A stretch of 45,429 bases of DNA from Akkermansia muciniphila (GTDB lineage Bacteria; Verrucomicrobiota; Verrucomicrobiia; Methylacidiphilales; CAMAQI01). The DNA lies in NCBI GenBank assembly GCA_945883905.1, contig CAMCYL010000010.1:1-45429 (forward strand), read 5' to 3'. Below, piece after piece: positions 9,143 to 18,036 of this stretch (positions are counted from its first letter, which is position 1; every line of letters starts with the position of its first letter). The notes beneath the pieces were generated by a model. That model searched no databases and had not been told where the DNA came from. It worked only from the letters and a program-made list of their open reading frames with translations. The translations under genes and the position numbers were made by a program.

Positions 9143-11047
9143 ATGCGTCTCGCACTTGTACAAATGGAGGTGAAGCCAGGGGATCTCGAGCAAAATCTTT
9201 CGACGATGCTTCATCAATTACAGTTTTTAAGTGGGAAAGCGGAGCTCGTCCTTTTTCCTGAACTTTCTCTTAGCGGTTATTTTCTGGGGGATCGATGGAC
9301 TCAGGAATCATTTTGTGAGGAGGTTGAGAGAGTTCATGAGGAGATTCGATTGGCGTCAGAGCGCTACGCTTTGGCGGTTATCTTTGGGAGTATCTGGATT
9401 GATCATTCGGGAGTCAATCAAGATGGACGTTGCCGACTTTTCAATGCGGCGATTGGGTTTGAAAAGGGAAAGCCGATTAAGCGAGTTCAGGCGATCGATC
9501 GGATTCCGTTAGGAGTCCAACCCAAGACGCTTTTACCGAACTATCGTTTCTTTGACGACAAACGCTATTTTAGTTCTTTAATCGATCTTTCCTTGGATCT
9601 TGACGTTGATATTTCGACCTTAATTTCGCCTTGGGTGTTACAATCTGGAAAGAGGATCGGGGTTCAATTGTGTGAGGATCTTTGGTGCGAAGATTATCGA
9701 GTAGGGGGGGAATCGTTAAATACCGCTTCGATTTTTGTCAAAAAAGGGGCCGAGGTGATTGTCAATCTTTCTGCCTCTCCGTGGACCTTTGGAAAAAATC
9801 AGGCACGGCATCGGCGGATTGAGTCACTTCAGAAACAGTGCACTCCCTCTGTTCCCTTTCTTTATGTGAATCGAGTCGGGGCGGAAAATTGTGGTGATAA
9901 TATTATGACGTATGAGGGATCCTCTGCGGTTTATGATCCTGCCTCAACGTTGATATGGGAATCGACCCAACGATATCATCAAGAGATTTGGGTGGGGGAA
10001 TGGGAGGGGCTTTTTAAGCCTGCAATACCGAGTTATGTTCCTGCGCTTTCAAAAATGGATGAGAAGTTTCAAGCGATCCTTCGTGGCTTAAGGCACCTCG
10101 TGGAGATGACAGGAAATCAAACTCCCCAGGTGTTAATAGGACTTTCCGGAGGAGTTGATAGTGCTGTGGTCGCTTGTTTGATTGAACAGGCCTTTGGGAG
10201 GGGAGCTTTAGAGGCGGTAACGATGCCGGGACGTTTTACGAGTGTAAAGACATTGGAAAATGCACGGCATATTGCCAAGGAGTTAGAGATTCCATTGCTT
10301 GAGGTTCCGATCACCGAAATAGAAATGACGGCTCGTCGGGTTTTGGATCAGGTCATGGGAGAATGGAAAGGAGAGTCCCTTCCTCATGAAAATGAACAGG
10401 CACGGATTCGCGGATCGATTTTACTCTCTGGAGTTGCGGCCCGACGCGGGGCATTTTATACCTGTAACGGGAACAAGCTGGAGACGGCACTGGGTTATGC
10501 GACTCTTTATGGAGATGTGAACGGAGCGATTGCGCCGATAGCCGATTTAACGAAGATTGAGGTGATCGAGATGGCTCGGTTTTTAAACGAGGAGATTTAT
10601 CGAAGGGAGCTTATTCCCAAAAACTTACTCCCGGATTCACTCTGGCATTTTTCGGATCAAGGGGTTGCTCCGAGTGCAGAGCTTCGAGAGAGTCAAATTG
10701 ATCCGATGAAGTTTGGCTATCACGATGCTTTATTAGAGGCTTTTTTGGATTTTCGAAAAGTATCCCCAGAACAGGTTTTGGAATGGTTCCAGCAAGGAAT
10801 CATGGCGGAGAAGTTAAAGATTTCGCCAGAACTTTTGGAGCGATGGGGGGTGAACGAGCCGAAGGTATTTGTCGAGGATCTTGAGTGGTTTACAAATGCC
10901 TTCTATCGATCTGTTTTTAAACGAATCCAAGCCCCGCCCATTATTATCACGAGTCGTACCGCCTTTGGTTATGACCTTCGTGAGTCGATGGGTGTTTTTA
11001 GATATTCTCGAAAGTATTTAGAATTTAAAAAAGCGATATTGAAATAA
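9143..11047 (+). CDS. nadE: Glutamine-dependent NAD+ synthetase
   Basis: Makes NAD+ from deamido-NAD+ with ATP and glutamine, the last step of NAD synthesis. The 634-residue two-domain form is visible. The N-terminal nitrilase-type glutaminase has its triad (Glu in LFPELSLSGY near 40, Lys in GVQPKTLLPNY near 128, Cys177 in GVQLCEDLW). The C-terminal synthetase has the P-loop SGGVDS from residue 335 and later GNKLETALGYATLYGD. ATG 9143 gives the usual start MRLALVQMEVKPGD, with a GGGG stretch just upstream. nadD of the same pathway lies 10 kb away at 21037. A glycosyltransferase gene follows after 30 bases. Confidence 0.95.
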   Translation: MRLALVQMEVKPGDLEQNLSTMLHQLQFLSGKAELVLFPELSLSGYFLGDRWTQESFCEEVERVHEEIRLASERYALAVIFGSIWIDHSGVNQDGRCRLFNAAIGFEKGKPIKRVQAIDRIPLGVQPKTLLPNYRFFDDKRYFSSLIDLSLDLDVDISTLISPWVLQSGKRIGVQLCEDLWCEDYRVGGESLNTASIFVKKGAEVIVNLSASPWTFGKNQARHRRIESLQKQCTPSVPFLYVNRVGAENCGDNIMTYEGSSAVYDPASTLIWESTQRYHQEIWVGEWEGLFKPAIPSYVPALSKMDEKFQAILRGLRHLVEMTGNQTPQVLIGLSGGVDSAVVACLIEQAFGRGALEAVTMPGRFTSVKTLENARHIAKELEIPLLEVPITEIEMTARRVLDQVMGEWKGESLPHENEQARIRGSILLSGVAARRGAFYTCNGNKLETALGYATLYGDVNGAIAPIADLTKIEVIEMARFLNEEIYRRELIPKNLLPDSLWHFSDQGVAPSAELRESQIDPMKFGYHDALLEAFLDFRKVSPEQVLEWFQQGIMAEKLKISPELLERWGVNEPKVFVEDLEWFTNAFYRSVFKRIQAPPIIITSRTAFGYDLRESMGVFRYSRKYLEFKKAILK

Positions 11048-11077
11048 AATCAAAGCCCGCCCAAATAAACGTACCTT

Positions 11078-13693
11078 ATGTCATCGTTATTCGATGGGGA
11101 TTTGAATTGTCAGGGGGATTTTTTGCTACAGTGTTCGGAAATTGTGGGTACAAGTATATCATCGGTGAAGACTCCAGACTTCCCTCGTTTAGAGGTAAAA
11201 GCGAAATTTTTCTTTGAGGGGAATCAGAAGTTTTTCCTTCAAGGGGCAACCTATGGTCCCTTTCGACCTCGGCGGGAGGGGGATCCTCATTTCCCTTTGG
11301 AATCTGAGGTGGAGCGTGACTTTCTTTTGATGTGTGAAATGGGAATAAACGTGGTGCGGGTATATCATACCCCTCCTCGTTGGTTCATGGATCTTGCGGC
11401 ACGTCATCGTGTTCGGATCATGATTACGATCCCCTGGCATAAACGGGTCTTATTTTTAGATGATCCTGAGGCGTTGCAAACGATCCGAGGTAATGTCCAA
11501 AAGGCGGCGGAAACGCATGTGGCTCATCCCGCCTTGATGGGATTTTTTGTCGATAATGAAATTCCTCCTGATTTGGTTCGCTGGTATGGGGCCAAGAAGA
11601 TGGTCCGTTTTGTCGACTCATTGGTCGCCGCAGTGAAAAAGGCCGATCCAGGGGCCTTGGTCGCTTATGCGAATTTTCCCCCGACGGAATATTTACTTCC
11701 ACAAAACGTCGATTTTTATAGTTATAACGTCTATTTGGAACGGGAGAAGGATCTGGTTAACTATCTGGGACGACTTCAAAACCTTTCGGGTGATAAACCG
11801 CTGATTTTGAGTGAGTTCGGTCTTGATACGATTCGTAAGGGGGAGGAGGCCCAAGCGACCTTACTTACGCAGCACGTCAAAAATGTTTTTCAAAGTGGGT
11901 TGGCGGGAACGATCTTTTTTTCTTGGACCGATGAATGGTTCACGGATGGGGTCGATGTTGATGATTGGGCATTTGGAATTGTCACGAAGGATCGTCGTCC
12001 TAAGAAATCGTACGAGGCATTAAAGCCATTTTTAGCGAATCCGGAACGCCCGCTTGCGGAGCGTTTTCCCCTCGATCATTTCCCCAAAGTTTCAGTGGTG
12101 GTTTGTTCTTATAATGGGGCGAGAACGTTGCAAGATTGTATGCGTTCTTTGCATCAACTTCATTATCCGAATTATGAGGTTGTTTTTGTGGATGATGGGT
12201 CCAAGGATGAAACTCAAGAGATGATGAAGGAGTTTCCCTGGGTGCGAAACATTGTCCAAGAGAACAAAGGTCTCAGCGTTGCACGTAATGTTGGAATCGA
12301 GGCCTCAGTGGGGGAGATCATCGCCTTTACCGATTCCGATTGTATGGTCGATCAGGATTGGATCTATTTTCTGGTTCACAGTCTTCAACAGGGAAATTTT
12401 GCAGCGACGGGCGGTCCGAATATCTCCCCGCCGGCGACCGATTGGATTCAAGCGGCGGTTGCCGCCTCTCCCGGATCACCGAGTCATATTCTCGTTGCCG
12501 ATAATATTGCGGAGCATGTCCCTGGATGTAATATGGCCTATTATAAGTGGGCACTATTGGAGATTGGGGGATTTGATCCAGAGTACCGTAAAGCGGGGGA
12601 TGATGTTGATGTCTGTTGGCGAATCATGCAGCGTGGTTATTTGATCGGTTTTGCTCCTACGGCGGTGGTTTGGCACTATCGTCGTTTCACTGTCAAGGCC
12701 TATTACGGACAACAACGAGGCTACGGAGAGGCAGAGGCTCTCTTGCGTTATAAACATCTTCAATATTTCGGTCTGACTGGATCGGCTATTTGGAAGGGAA
12801 CGATTTATTCCCAAGTCCATTTGGAGCCACTTTTTACGAAGCCTGTCATTTATCACGGAATATTTGGAACCGGATTTTTCCAATCGATTTACTCTCGACC
12901 GGAATCCTTGTGGGTTTACCTATTAGGAAGCTTTGAGTGGATGGTTTTGACTTTATTTACCTTTTTTCTATCGATTCCCTTGACCGAGATTCGATTGATT
13001 CCGTTGATTATGTTTGGATTGAACCTCCTGATTGCGCTTTCTTATATGGTACGAGTTCGGATTGAACCGAAACATGACACCTTTATGTCGAGACTTCTGG
13101 TCTTGCGTTTGGCGTTGACCCAACCATGGGTGCGGGCGTGGGCTCGTTATTTTACTTGGTTACGGGAGAAGCGGACGCCGTTGAGTGTTGTTCGATCTAA
13201 AGAGGAGTCTCCCCACGCCTCGACCTCCTTCTGGAAGGCTGGACATCTCTCCTTTTGGAGTGAGGGAGGGAAGGAGCGGGGAGATCTTTTGCATGAGAGT
13301 GTTCAGCTTTTAGAGAGTGAGGGATGGAATTATGGATTGGATACGGGTTGGAAAGATTGGGATATTCATATTTTTGTCAGTCGGTGGTGGAATTTGCGAT
13401 TAAGAACGATGACGGAGATTTATCCGCATGGGAGACGACTGACACGAGTTGGAAATTTCCTCCATTTGAGTACCTTAACCTTATTGGTGTTATTGGTTCT
13501 CTTTACTTTTGGGCTCGTCTTCATGTTAACTTCGCCCGAGTATATTCCTTACGTACTAAGTGTTTGGGGGGTCTTTGTCTTTGGAGGACTCTTGCAAGGG
13601 TTACGTTTACGATACCGGTTAGCGGAACTCGTTCAAGTTGCGGCGATTCGTTCAGGTTTACAGTCGGTTGGAACCGATCAAAAAAGTAAATAA
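11078..13693 (+). CDS. Glycosidase-like/GT2 glycosyltransferase fusion membrane protein
   Basis: An 871-residue two-enzyme fusion. Residues about 45-320 form a clan GH-A type TIM barrel like the GH2/GH42/beta-glucuronidase group: FFLQGATYGPF, MGINVVRVYHTPP, the acid/base pair N160-E161 in FFVDNEIPP and the nucleophile E246 in LILSEFGLD are all kept. From about 336 a family 2 glycosyltransferase begins (KVSVVVCSYNGARTL, VVFVDDGSKDET, the D419-S-D421 metal motif, GGFDPEYRKAGDDVDVCWR). Two hydrophobic regions near 610-670 and 800-850 anchor it in the inner membrane. It probably builds and trims an extracellular or envelope glycan; the polymer is unknown. No other polysaccharide genes flank it. 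Confidence 0.83.
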   Translation: MSSLFDGDLNCQGDFLLQCSEIVGTSISSVKTPDFPRLEVKAKFFFEGNQKFFLQGATYGPFRPRREGDPHFPLESEVERDFLLMCEMGINVVRVYHTPPRWFMDLAARHRVRIMITIPWHKRVLFLDDPEALQTIRGNVQKAAETHVAHPALMGFFVDNEIPPDLVRWYGAKKMVRFVDSLVAAVKKADPGALVAYANFPPTEYLLPQNVDFYSYNVYLEREKDLVNYLGRLQNLSGDKPLILSEFGLDTIRKGEEAQATLLTQHVKNVFQSGLAGTIFFSWTDEWFTDGVDVDDWAFGIVTKDRRPKKSYEALKPFLANPERPLAERFPLDHFPKVSVVVCSYNGARTLQDCMRSLHQLHYPNYEVVFVDDGSKDETQEMMKEFPWVRNIVQENKGLSVARNVGIEASVGEIIAFTDSDCMVDQDWIYFLVHSLQQGNFAATGGPNISPPATDWIQAAVAASPGSPSHILVADNIAEHVPGCNMAYYKWALLEIGGFDPEYRKAGDDVDVCWRIMQRGYLIGFAPTAVVWHYRRFTVKAYYGQQRGYGEAEALLRYKHLQYFGLTGSAIWKGTIYSQVHLEPLFTKPVIYHGIFGTGFFQSIYSRPESLWVYLLGSFEWMVLTLFTFFLSIPLTEIRLIPLIMFGLNLLIALSYMVRVRIEPKHDTFMSRLLVLRLALTQPWVRAWARYFTWLREKRTPLSVVRSKEESPHASTSFWKAGHLSFWSEGGKERGDLLHESVQLLESEGWNYGLDTGWKDWDIHIFVSRWWNLRLRTMTEIYPHGRRLTRVGNFLHLSTLTLLVLLVLFTFGLVFMLTSPEYIPYVLSVWGVFVFGGLLQGLRLRYRLAELVQVAAIRSGLQSVGTDQKSK

Positions 13694-13717
13694 AGATTAA
13701 AAAAAATAGGGAATGAG

Positions 13718-14017
13718 ATGATGATTACACATATTGTTATTTTTTGGATTGATAAACCGTATTTGGAAAATCGAGATCGTTTATTAGCAGAGGCAAAAAA
13801 ACTCGCTGGGATTCCCGGAGTTTTAGAATATCGCTGTGGCGTTCCCATTCCGAGTTCCCGCGGGGCCGTGGATGATAGTTTTGCCGTCGGTATTTCGATG
13901 ACCTTTCCCTCTCAAAAAGAGGCCGATTCTTATCAGACCCATCCGATTCATGTCGAGTTTTTGGAGAAGGCGGTAAAGCCGTATGTTAAACGGTTGGTTG
14001 TTTACGATTGGATCTAG
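13718..14017 (+). CDS. Dabb-family (stress-responsive A/B barrel) protein
   Basis: A 99-residue protein beginning MITHIVIFWIDKP and containing FAVGISMTFPSQKEADSYQTHPIHVEFLEKAVKPYV, the usual dimeric alpha/beta-barrel (Dabb) pattern. Family members bind or convert small molecules or have unknown roles; no catalytic assignment is possible here. ATG 13718 or the next codon (13721) could be the start; GGGAATGAG upstream offers a weak ribosome binding site. It follows the glycosyltransferase gene by 24 bases. Confidence 0.82.
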   Translation: MMITHIVIFWIDKPYLENRDRLLAEAKKLAGIPGVLEYRCGVPIPSSRGAVDDSFAVGISMTFPSQKEADSYQTHPIHVEFLEKAVKPYVKRLVVYDWI

Positions 14018-14092
14018 TTTATATTTTGGTGGCATGGTTGGAGTTTAAAATCAACAGGTTGAAATTATTTTAATCTCGGTTACGATACCGGG

Positions 14093-15511
14093 ATGAACTA
14101 TTTGAGCCGGTCGTTTTTCGGAGCTTTTATTGCGTTAACCGGGCTATTGATTCCTTTAGCCTCCTTATCCGCCCAAGGGGTTCCTCCTTCGCAAAAACCG
14201 ATCGTCTATGTGATTCCGATTCGGGATGAGATCGAGCCGACAATGGAGTATCTTGTCCGAAGAGGGGTCAAGGAGGCCTTAGATCAAAAGGCGATGGCGT
14301 TGATTCTTCATATGGAGACGAATGGAGGGCGGGTGGACTGCACTGAAAAAATTATTCAAGCATTGCAGAATTTTAAACCGCAAGATCAGACCTATACTTT
14401 GATCGATAAGAAAGCGATTTCGGCCGGAGCTTTTATCTCGGCGGCGACTCGTCATATTTATATGACCTCTGGATCGGTCATTGGGGCGGCGGCACCGGTG
14501 ATGGCCGCTCCAGGTCAAGGGCCACAGCTTTTACCGGCCAGTTATGAAGAGAAGATTACCTCTGCGATTCGGGCTATGGTCCGTTCGAGTGCGGAGATGA
14601 ATGGACATCGACCTGAAGTTTTTGATGCGATGGTCGATCGGAATCAAGGTCTTAAAATTGGAGGGAAAGAGATTATTCCTGCAGGAAAGCTTTTAACCTT
14701 AACGACCAATGAGGCAGAACAGAAGTTAGGAGGCAAAACGTTACTTTCTTCAGGGACCGTTCCTAATTTACAAGCCCTCGCCAGACAGATTGGGGGAGGG
14801 GAGGTTCAGATCGTAACATTGGAGGCGACAGGATTTGAGAAAGTGGCGAGATTTATTACGATGATCTCTCCCTTTCTTCTGACCGCTGGGATGGCTTTGG
14901 GTTATCTTGAGTTTAAAACGCCTGGCTTTGGGGTTTTTGGGATTTCTGCCGCCCTTTGTTTTTTGATCTATTTTTTAGGCCATTATGTAGCGGGACTCAG
15001 TGGGTATGAGCCGGTTTTGATTTTCTTTGCCGGGGTCATGTTATTAGCGATTGAGGTTTATTTCTTTCCTGGTCTCCTGATACCTTCGATCACAGGGATC
15101 TTACTGATTCTTTTTGCTTTTGCCTTTTCAAAGATCGATTTCTATCCCGGACAGCAACCTTTTCCTCAATGGAATCAGTTTCAAGCTCCGTTAGCTCAGA
15201 CGATCTATTCGATTTTAGGGGGCTTTATTCTTATGATGATGATAGGAAAGTTTATTCCGACTCGCTGGATTACAAAAAAATTAGAGGAGGCGACAGTGGG
15301 AGGAGCTTCGATTCCTGTGAAATCAGGGATTGAAATTGGATCCGTGGGAATTGCGACCACCGTGCTTCGTCCCTCTGGAACAGCGGAGTTTTCCGGAGAG
15401 TTTCGGGATGTCGTGAGTACGGGGGTAATGATTGAGGTGGGAAGGAGGATTCGAGTTTTATCAATCGATGCCTTCAGGATTGTTGTGGAGCCGATCGAGG
15501 AGGAGGTTTAA
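14093..15511 (+). CDS. NfeD-type membrane serine protease (long form)
   Basis: A 472-residue ClpP-class membrane protease of the NfeD1b type. A signal peptide covers about 1-28 (ending LASLSAQG). The protease domain has LILHMETNGGRVD, the nucleophile segment KAISAGAFISAATRHIYM and GSVIGAAAPVM. Four hydrophobic segments follow at about 255-375, then a C-terminal OB-fold NfeD domain (SGIEIGSVGIATTVLRPSGTAEFSG, GVMIEVGRRIRVLSID). Known relatives cleave stomatin/flotillin-type proteins. Here the short nfeD gene follows 2 bases after the stop and floA comes next, matching that partnership. It is cytoplasmic-membrane bound. Confidence 0.9.
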   Translation: MNYLSRSFFGAFIALTGLLIPLASLSAQGVPPSQKPIVYVIPIRDEIEPTMEYLVRRGVKEALDQKAMALILHMETNGGRVDCTEKIIQALQNFKPQDQTYTLIDKKAISAGAFISAATRHIYMTSGSVIGAAAPVMAAPGQGPQLLPASYEEKITSAIRAMVRSSAEMNGHRPEVFDAMVDRNQGLKIGGKEIIPAGKLLTLTTNEAEQKLGGKTLLSSGTVPNLQALARQIGGGEVQIVTLEATGFEKVARFITMISPFLLTAGMALGYLEFKTPGFGVFGISAALCFLIYFLGHYVAGLSGYEPVLIFFAGVMLLAIEVYFFPGLLIPSITGILLILFAFAFSKIDFYPGQQPFPQWNQFQAPLAQTIYSILGGFILMMMIGKFIPTRWITKKLEEATVGGASIPVKSGIEIGSVGIATTVLRPSGTAEFSGEFRDVVSTGVMIEVGRRIRVLSIDAFRIVVEPIEEEV

Positions 15512-15513
15512 TC

Positions 15514-15996
15514 ATGGATCTTGTTTGGATTTCACTTTTGATTGTATTGGGGGCGGGTCTTTTAATTGCTGAGATTTTCATGCCGGGTATGGTCATGGGA
15601 ATATTAGGAGCCGGTTGTTTAATCTCCTCTGTCGTATGGACCTTTAAAGTTTATGGGTTGGGAGTGGGTGGGGGACTCTTACTTTTTGAGGTTTTAGGAG
15701 TGAGCGTTGGTCTTTTTGTGGTTATGGAGCGGCTCCCTTTTTCGAAATGGGGACGCTCGATGATGCTTGAAGAGACGAATACAAATCGAGATCAGGAGGA
15801 GTCTTTAAAAAAAATCGTTGGACAAATGGGGAAAGCGGCTACTTTATGTCGTCCCTCGGGGGTTGCCTTGATTCTTGGAAAAAGAATTGATGTGATTTCA
15901 GAGGCTGGATTTATTGAGGAGGGTCGCTCGGTTGTGGTCACTCGTGTAGAGGGGGCTCAAGTTCGAGTGAAGGAGACCTCCGCTCCGCTTCAATAG
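15514..15996 (+). CDS. NfeD-like short membrane protein
   Basis: A 160-residue protein with hydrophobic segments at about 2-20, 25-45 and 48-72 and a soluble C-terminal OB-fold domain (IVGQMGKAATLCRPSGVALILGKRIDVISEAGFIEEGRSVVVTRVEG). That is the NfeD C-terminal signature. It has no protease domain, so it is the short form that binds flotillin-like proteins. It lies 2 bases behind the long nfeD and 62 bases before floA and is surely in the same operon. Confidence 0.87.
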   Translation: MDLVWISLLIVLGAGLLIAEIFMPGMVMGILGAGCLISSVVWTFKVYGLGVGGGLLLFEVLGVSVGLFVVMERLPFSKWGRSMMLEETNTNRDQEESLKKIVGQMGKAATLCRPSGVALILGKRIDVISEAGFIEEGRSVVVTRVEGAQVRVKETSAPLQ

Positions 15997-16058
15997 AAGA
16001 GAATAGTCGAATCAAGGATGAAGGATTAATTTAAAAAAAGAATAAAAAGGAATATCAC

Positions 16059-17066
16059 ATGGATCTTATTATCATCGGTGTTGGAATTATTGTCGTTATC
16101 GTCATTGCTTTAATTCTTGTGAATTTTTTTGGTATTTGGTTTAGGGCTTATATCTCAGGCGCCCCTGTGGGAATCGGGAATCTTCTTGCAATGCGTTTTC
16201 GAGGGATTCCGGCTTCCTTGATTGTGAACAATCGAATTACAGCGGTTCGTTCTGGGATTATGGTAGAGGCGACTCAATTAGAGACGCATTACTTAACGGG
16301 GGGGAATGTCGATGAAGTGATTCGTGCCTTAATTGCTGCGGATAAAGCGGGGATTACCTTAGATTTTAACCGTTGTTGCGCGATAGATCTCGCAACACGA
16401 GGAACTGGAAAGACCGTCTATGAGGCAGTTCGTACCAGTGTGAATCCACGGGTGATTGATTGTCCAAATCCCTCCTCAGGTAAGAGCACGATTGATGCGG
16501 TTGCTAAAGATGGAATTGGACTTCGTGTAAAAGCACGTGTGACCGTGAGAACGAATTTAGATCGTTTTGTCGGGGGAGCTACAGAGGAAACTATTGTAGC
16601 CCGTGTTGGTGAGGGCATTGTAACAACGATCGGTTCTGCGAATTCTTATAAAGAGGTTATGGAGAATCCAGATCGTATCTCGAAGACAGTGTTACAGAAG
16701 GGATTAGATTCCGGAACTGCTTTTGAAATTCTTTCGATTGATATTGCGGATATTGATGTTGGTGAAAACGTTGGAGCGAAACTCCAAGCGGAACAAGCAG
16801 AGGCGGATAAACGGGTCGCTCAAGCGAAGGCGGAGGTTCGTCGTGCGGCGGCAGTTGCGGTGGAACAGGAGATGAAGGCTCGTGTTGAGGAGATGAGAGC
16901 GAAGGTTGTCGAGGCGGAGGCGCAAGTTCCTCAGGCGATTGCAGAGTCATTCCGTTCGGGGAACCTCGGGGTGATGGATTTTTATCGAATGAAAAACGTT
17001 CAAGCAGATACCCAAATGCGTTCAACGATCGCATCTGATACTAAGACAGATAGTACGATTTCCTAA
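16059..17066 (+). CDS. floA: Flotillin-like protein FloA
   Basis: A 335-residue membrane scaffold that organises functional membrane microdomains. The N terminus is a membrane hairpin ([21 protein letters not shown]) followed by the FloA-type segment [18 protein letters not shown]. The SPFH domain covers about 50-230, and an Ala/Glu-rich coiled coil ([26 protein letters not shown]..) lies at about 238-300. A short tail ending in [17 protein letters not shown] is also typical. Length equals that of the family. Its stop codon overlaps the start of the next gene (TAATG), which suggests translational coupling. Partner nfeD genes precede it. Confidence 0.95.
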   Translation: MDLIIIGVGIIVVIVIALILVNFFGIWFRAYISGAPVGIGNLLAMRFRGIPASLIVNNRITAVRSGIMVEATQLETHYLTGGNVDEVIRALIAADKAGITLDFNRCCAIDLATRGTGKTVYEAVRTSVNPRVIDCPNPSSGKSTIDAVAKDGIGLRVKARVTVRTNLDRFVGGATEETIVARVGEGIVTTIGSANSYKEVMENPDRISKTVLQKGLDSGTAFEILSIDIADIDVGENVGAKLQAEQAEADKRVAQAKAEVRRAAAVAVEQEMKARVEEMRAKVVEAEAQVPQAIAESFRSGNLGVMDFYRMKNVQADTQMRSTIASDTKTDSTIS

Positions 17067-17680
17067 TGAAATACGCTGAAGTCAATTGGATTGTCATCAT
17101 TATCTTTGCGATTGGGATTATCTCTCAAATCGTTGAGGCCTTGAGACGCAATAAGGGGGGCTCGGAGGAGTTGCCGATTCCTGAACCTGTGAATCGGAGT
17201 CCGAGTCCGGCGGCCCCCCGCAATCAACAAGAGGGAGAGATTGAGGATCTGCTTGAATCCTTGGGGCTTCCTCGCTCCACGCGAGAGGAGCGAGAGAGGA
17301 CCCCACGCTACGAAGAGGAGGTGGCAACAAAAACGAATTCCTCGTTGCCTCTGGAAACCGTTCCTGAGATGGATGAGGAGGGACCTCGAAAAGAGTTTCC
17401 GAAGCAAATCTCTCAAGAGAGGTATGAATCTCCGTTTCCGACCTATTCTGAAGTTCTTCCCGCAACAAGTCAGATTCAGCGATTTAATTTTGATGAAGAG
17501 TTAGAGGAGGGTCTGAGCCAAGAGCTCAATGTTTCAGCCTCACGCTTTCAGGTGATCAATGCGCGTCAGGGAGTCGGCGATATTCGCAAACAGTTAAGGA
17601 CCCCTGCCGCTTTACGGCAGGCCTTTATATTAAAAGAAATTTTAGACCCTCCCAAGGGTTTATCGGCGGTCTCGTTTTAG
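17066..17680 (+). CDS. Membrane-anchored protein of the floA operon, unknown function
   Basis: A 204-residue protein with one N-terminal membrane helix (WIVIIIFAIGIISQIVEAL), then a long charged, Pro/Glu-rich, probably disordered region. The C-terminal motif DIRKQLRTPAALRQAFILKEILDPPKGL looks like the part under selection; similar tails occur in small membrane proteins next to floA in PVC bacteria, as I recall without having searched. The start overlaps the floA stop. A role in the FloA/NfeD membrane complex is inferred from position only. Confidence 0.75.
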   Translation: MKYAEVNWIVIIIFAIGIISQIVEALRRNKGGSEELPIPEPVNRSPSPAAPRNQQEGEIEDLLESLGLPRSTREERERTPRYEEEVATKTNSSLPLETVPEMDEEGPRKEFPKQISQERYESPFPTYSEVLPATSQIQRFNFDEELEEGLSQELNVSASRFQVINARQGVGDIRKQLRTPAALRQAFILKEILDPPKGLSAVSF

Positions 17681-17724
17681 GGCCTATTGGTTCGATTTAT
17701 AAAAAATCAAAAACGAGGGTTTAT

Positions 17725-17967
17725 TTACGAATGGGAAAGCGAGTGAGCAGATGAACGGTTCTGATTAGCGGGGTGACGATTAGATCTCCAGGTCGAGCGA
17801 TGTCGAACAATCCAGTCGAGAAGTGCTTTTTCAAATCCGATATCGTGACCCACTTTCTCACTCTCAATCCATTTGTGCCTGAGGATCTCTTCTCGTTCAG
17901 CTAAAAACTCTTGGTAGAGTGCTGAATTTTTAAGCAATGTATCCCCTGTTTTAGAACTATCGTTCAT
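17725..17967 (-). CDS. Small conserved-looking protein, unknown function
   Basis: An 80-residue soluble protein. The frame is open from 17991, but ATG 17967 (MNDSSKTGDTLL) is the likelier start. The central part, YQEFLAEREEILRHKWIESEKVGHDIGFEKALLDWIVRHR, is highly charged, helical and has the look of a conserved domain. The tail is Ser/His/Arg-rich. I do not recognise a named family. It ends 45 bases from the end of the convergent floA operon and precedes mrp on the same strand. Confidence 0.6.
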   Translation of the reverse strand: MNDSSKTGDTLLKNSALYQEFLAEREEILRHKWIESEKVGHDIGFEKALLDWIVRHRSTWRSNRHPANQNRSSAHSLSHS

Positions 17968-18036
17968 GGTCTTGATATTAATCTTCAACAAGTTAAGTAA
18001 AGCTCAAGTTCAATCAAGTAAAAATCGCTTAATATA

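Noticed and set aside
8963-9261. Small frames over the GC-rich gap before nadE
   Set aside because: They cover a dispersed repeat and the nadE start; their translations have no domain and differ between repeat copies.
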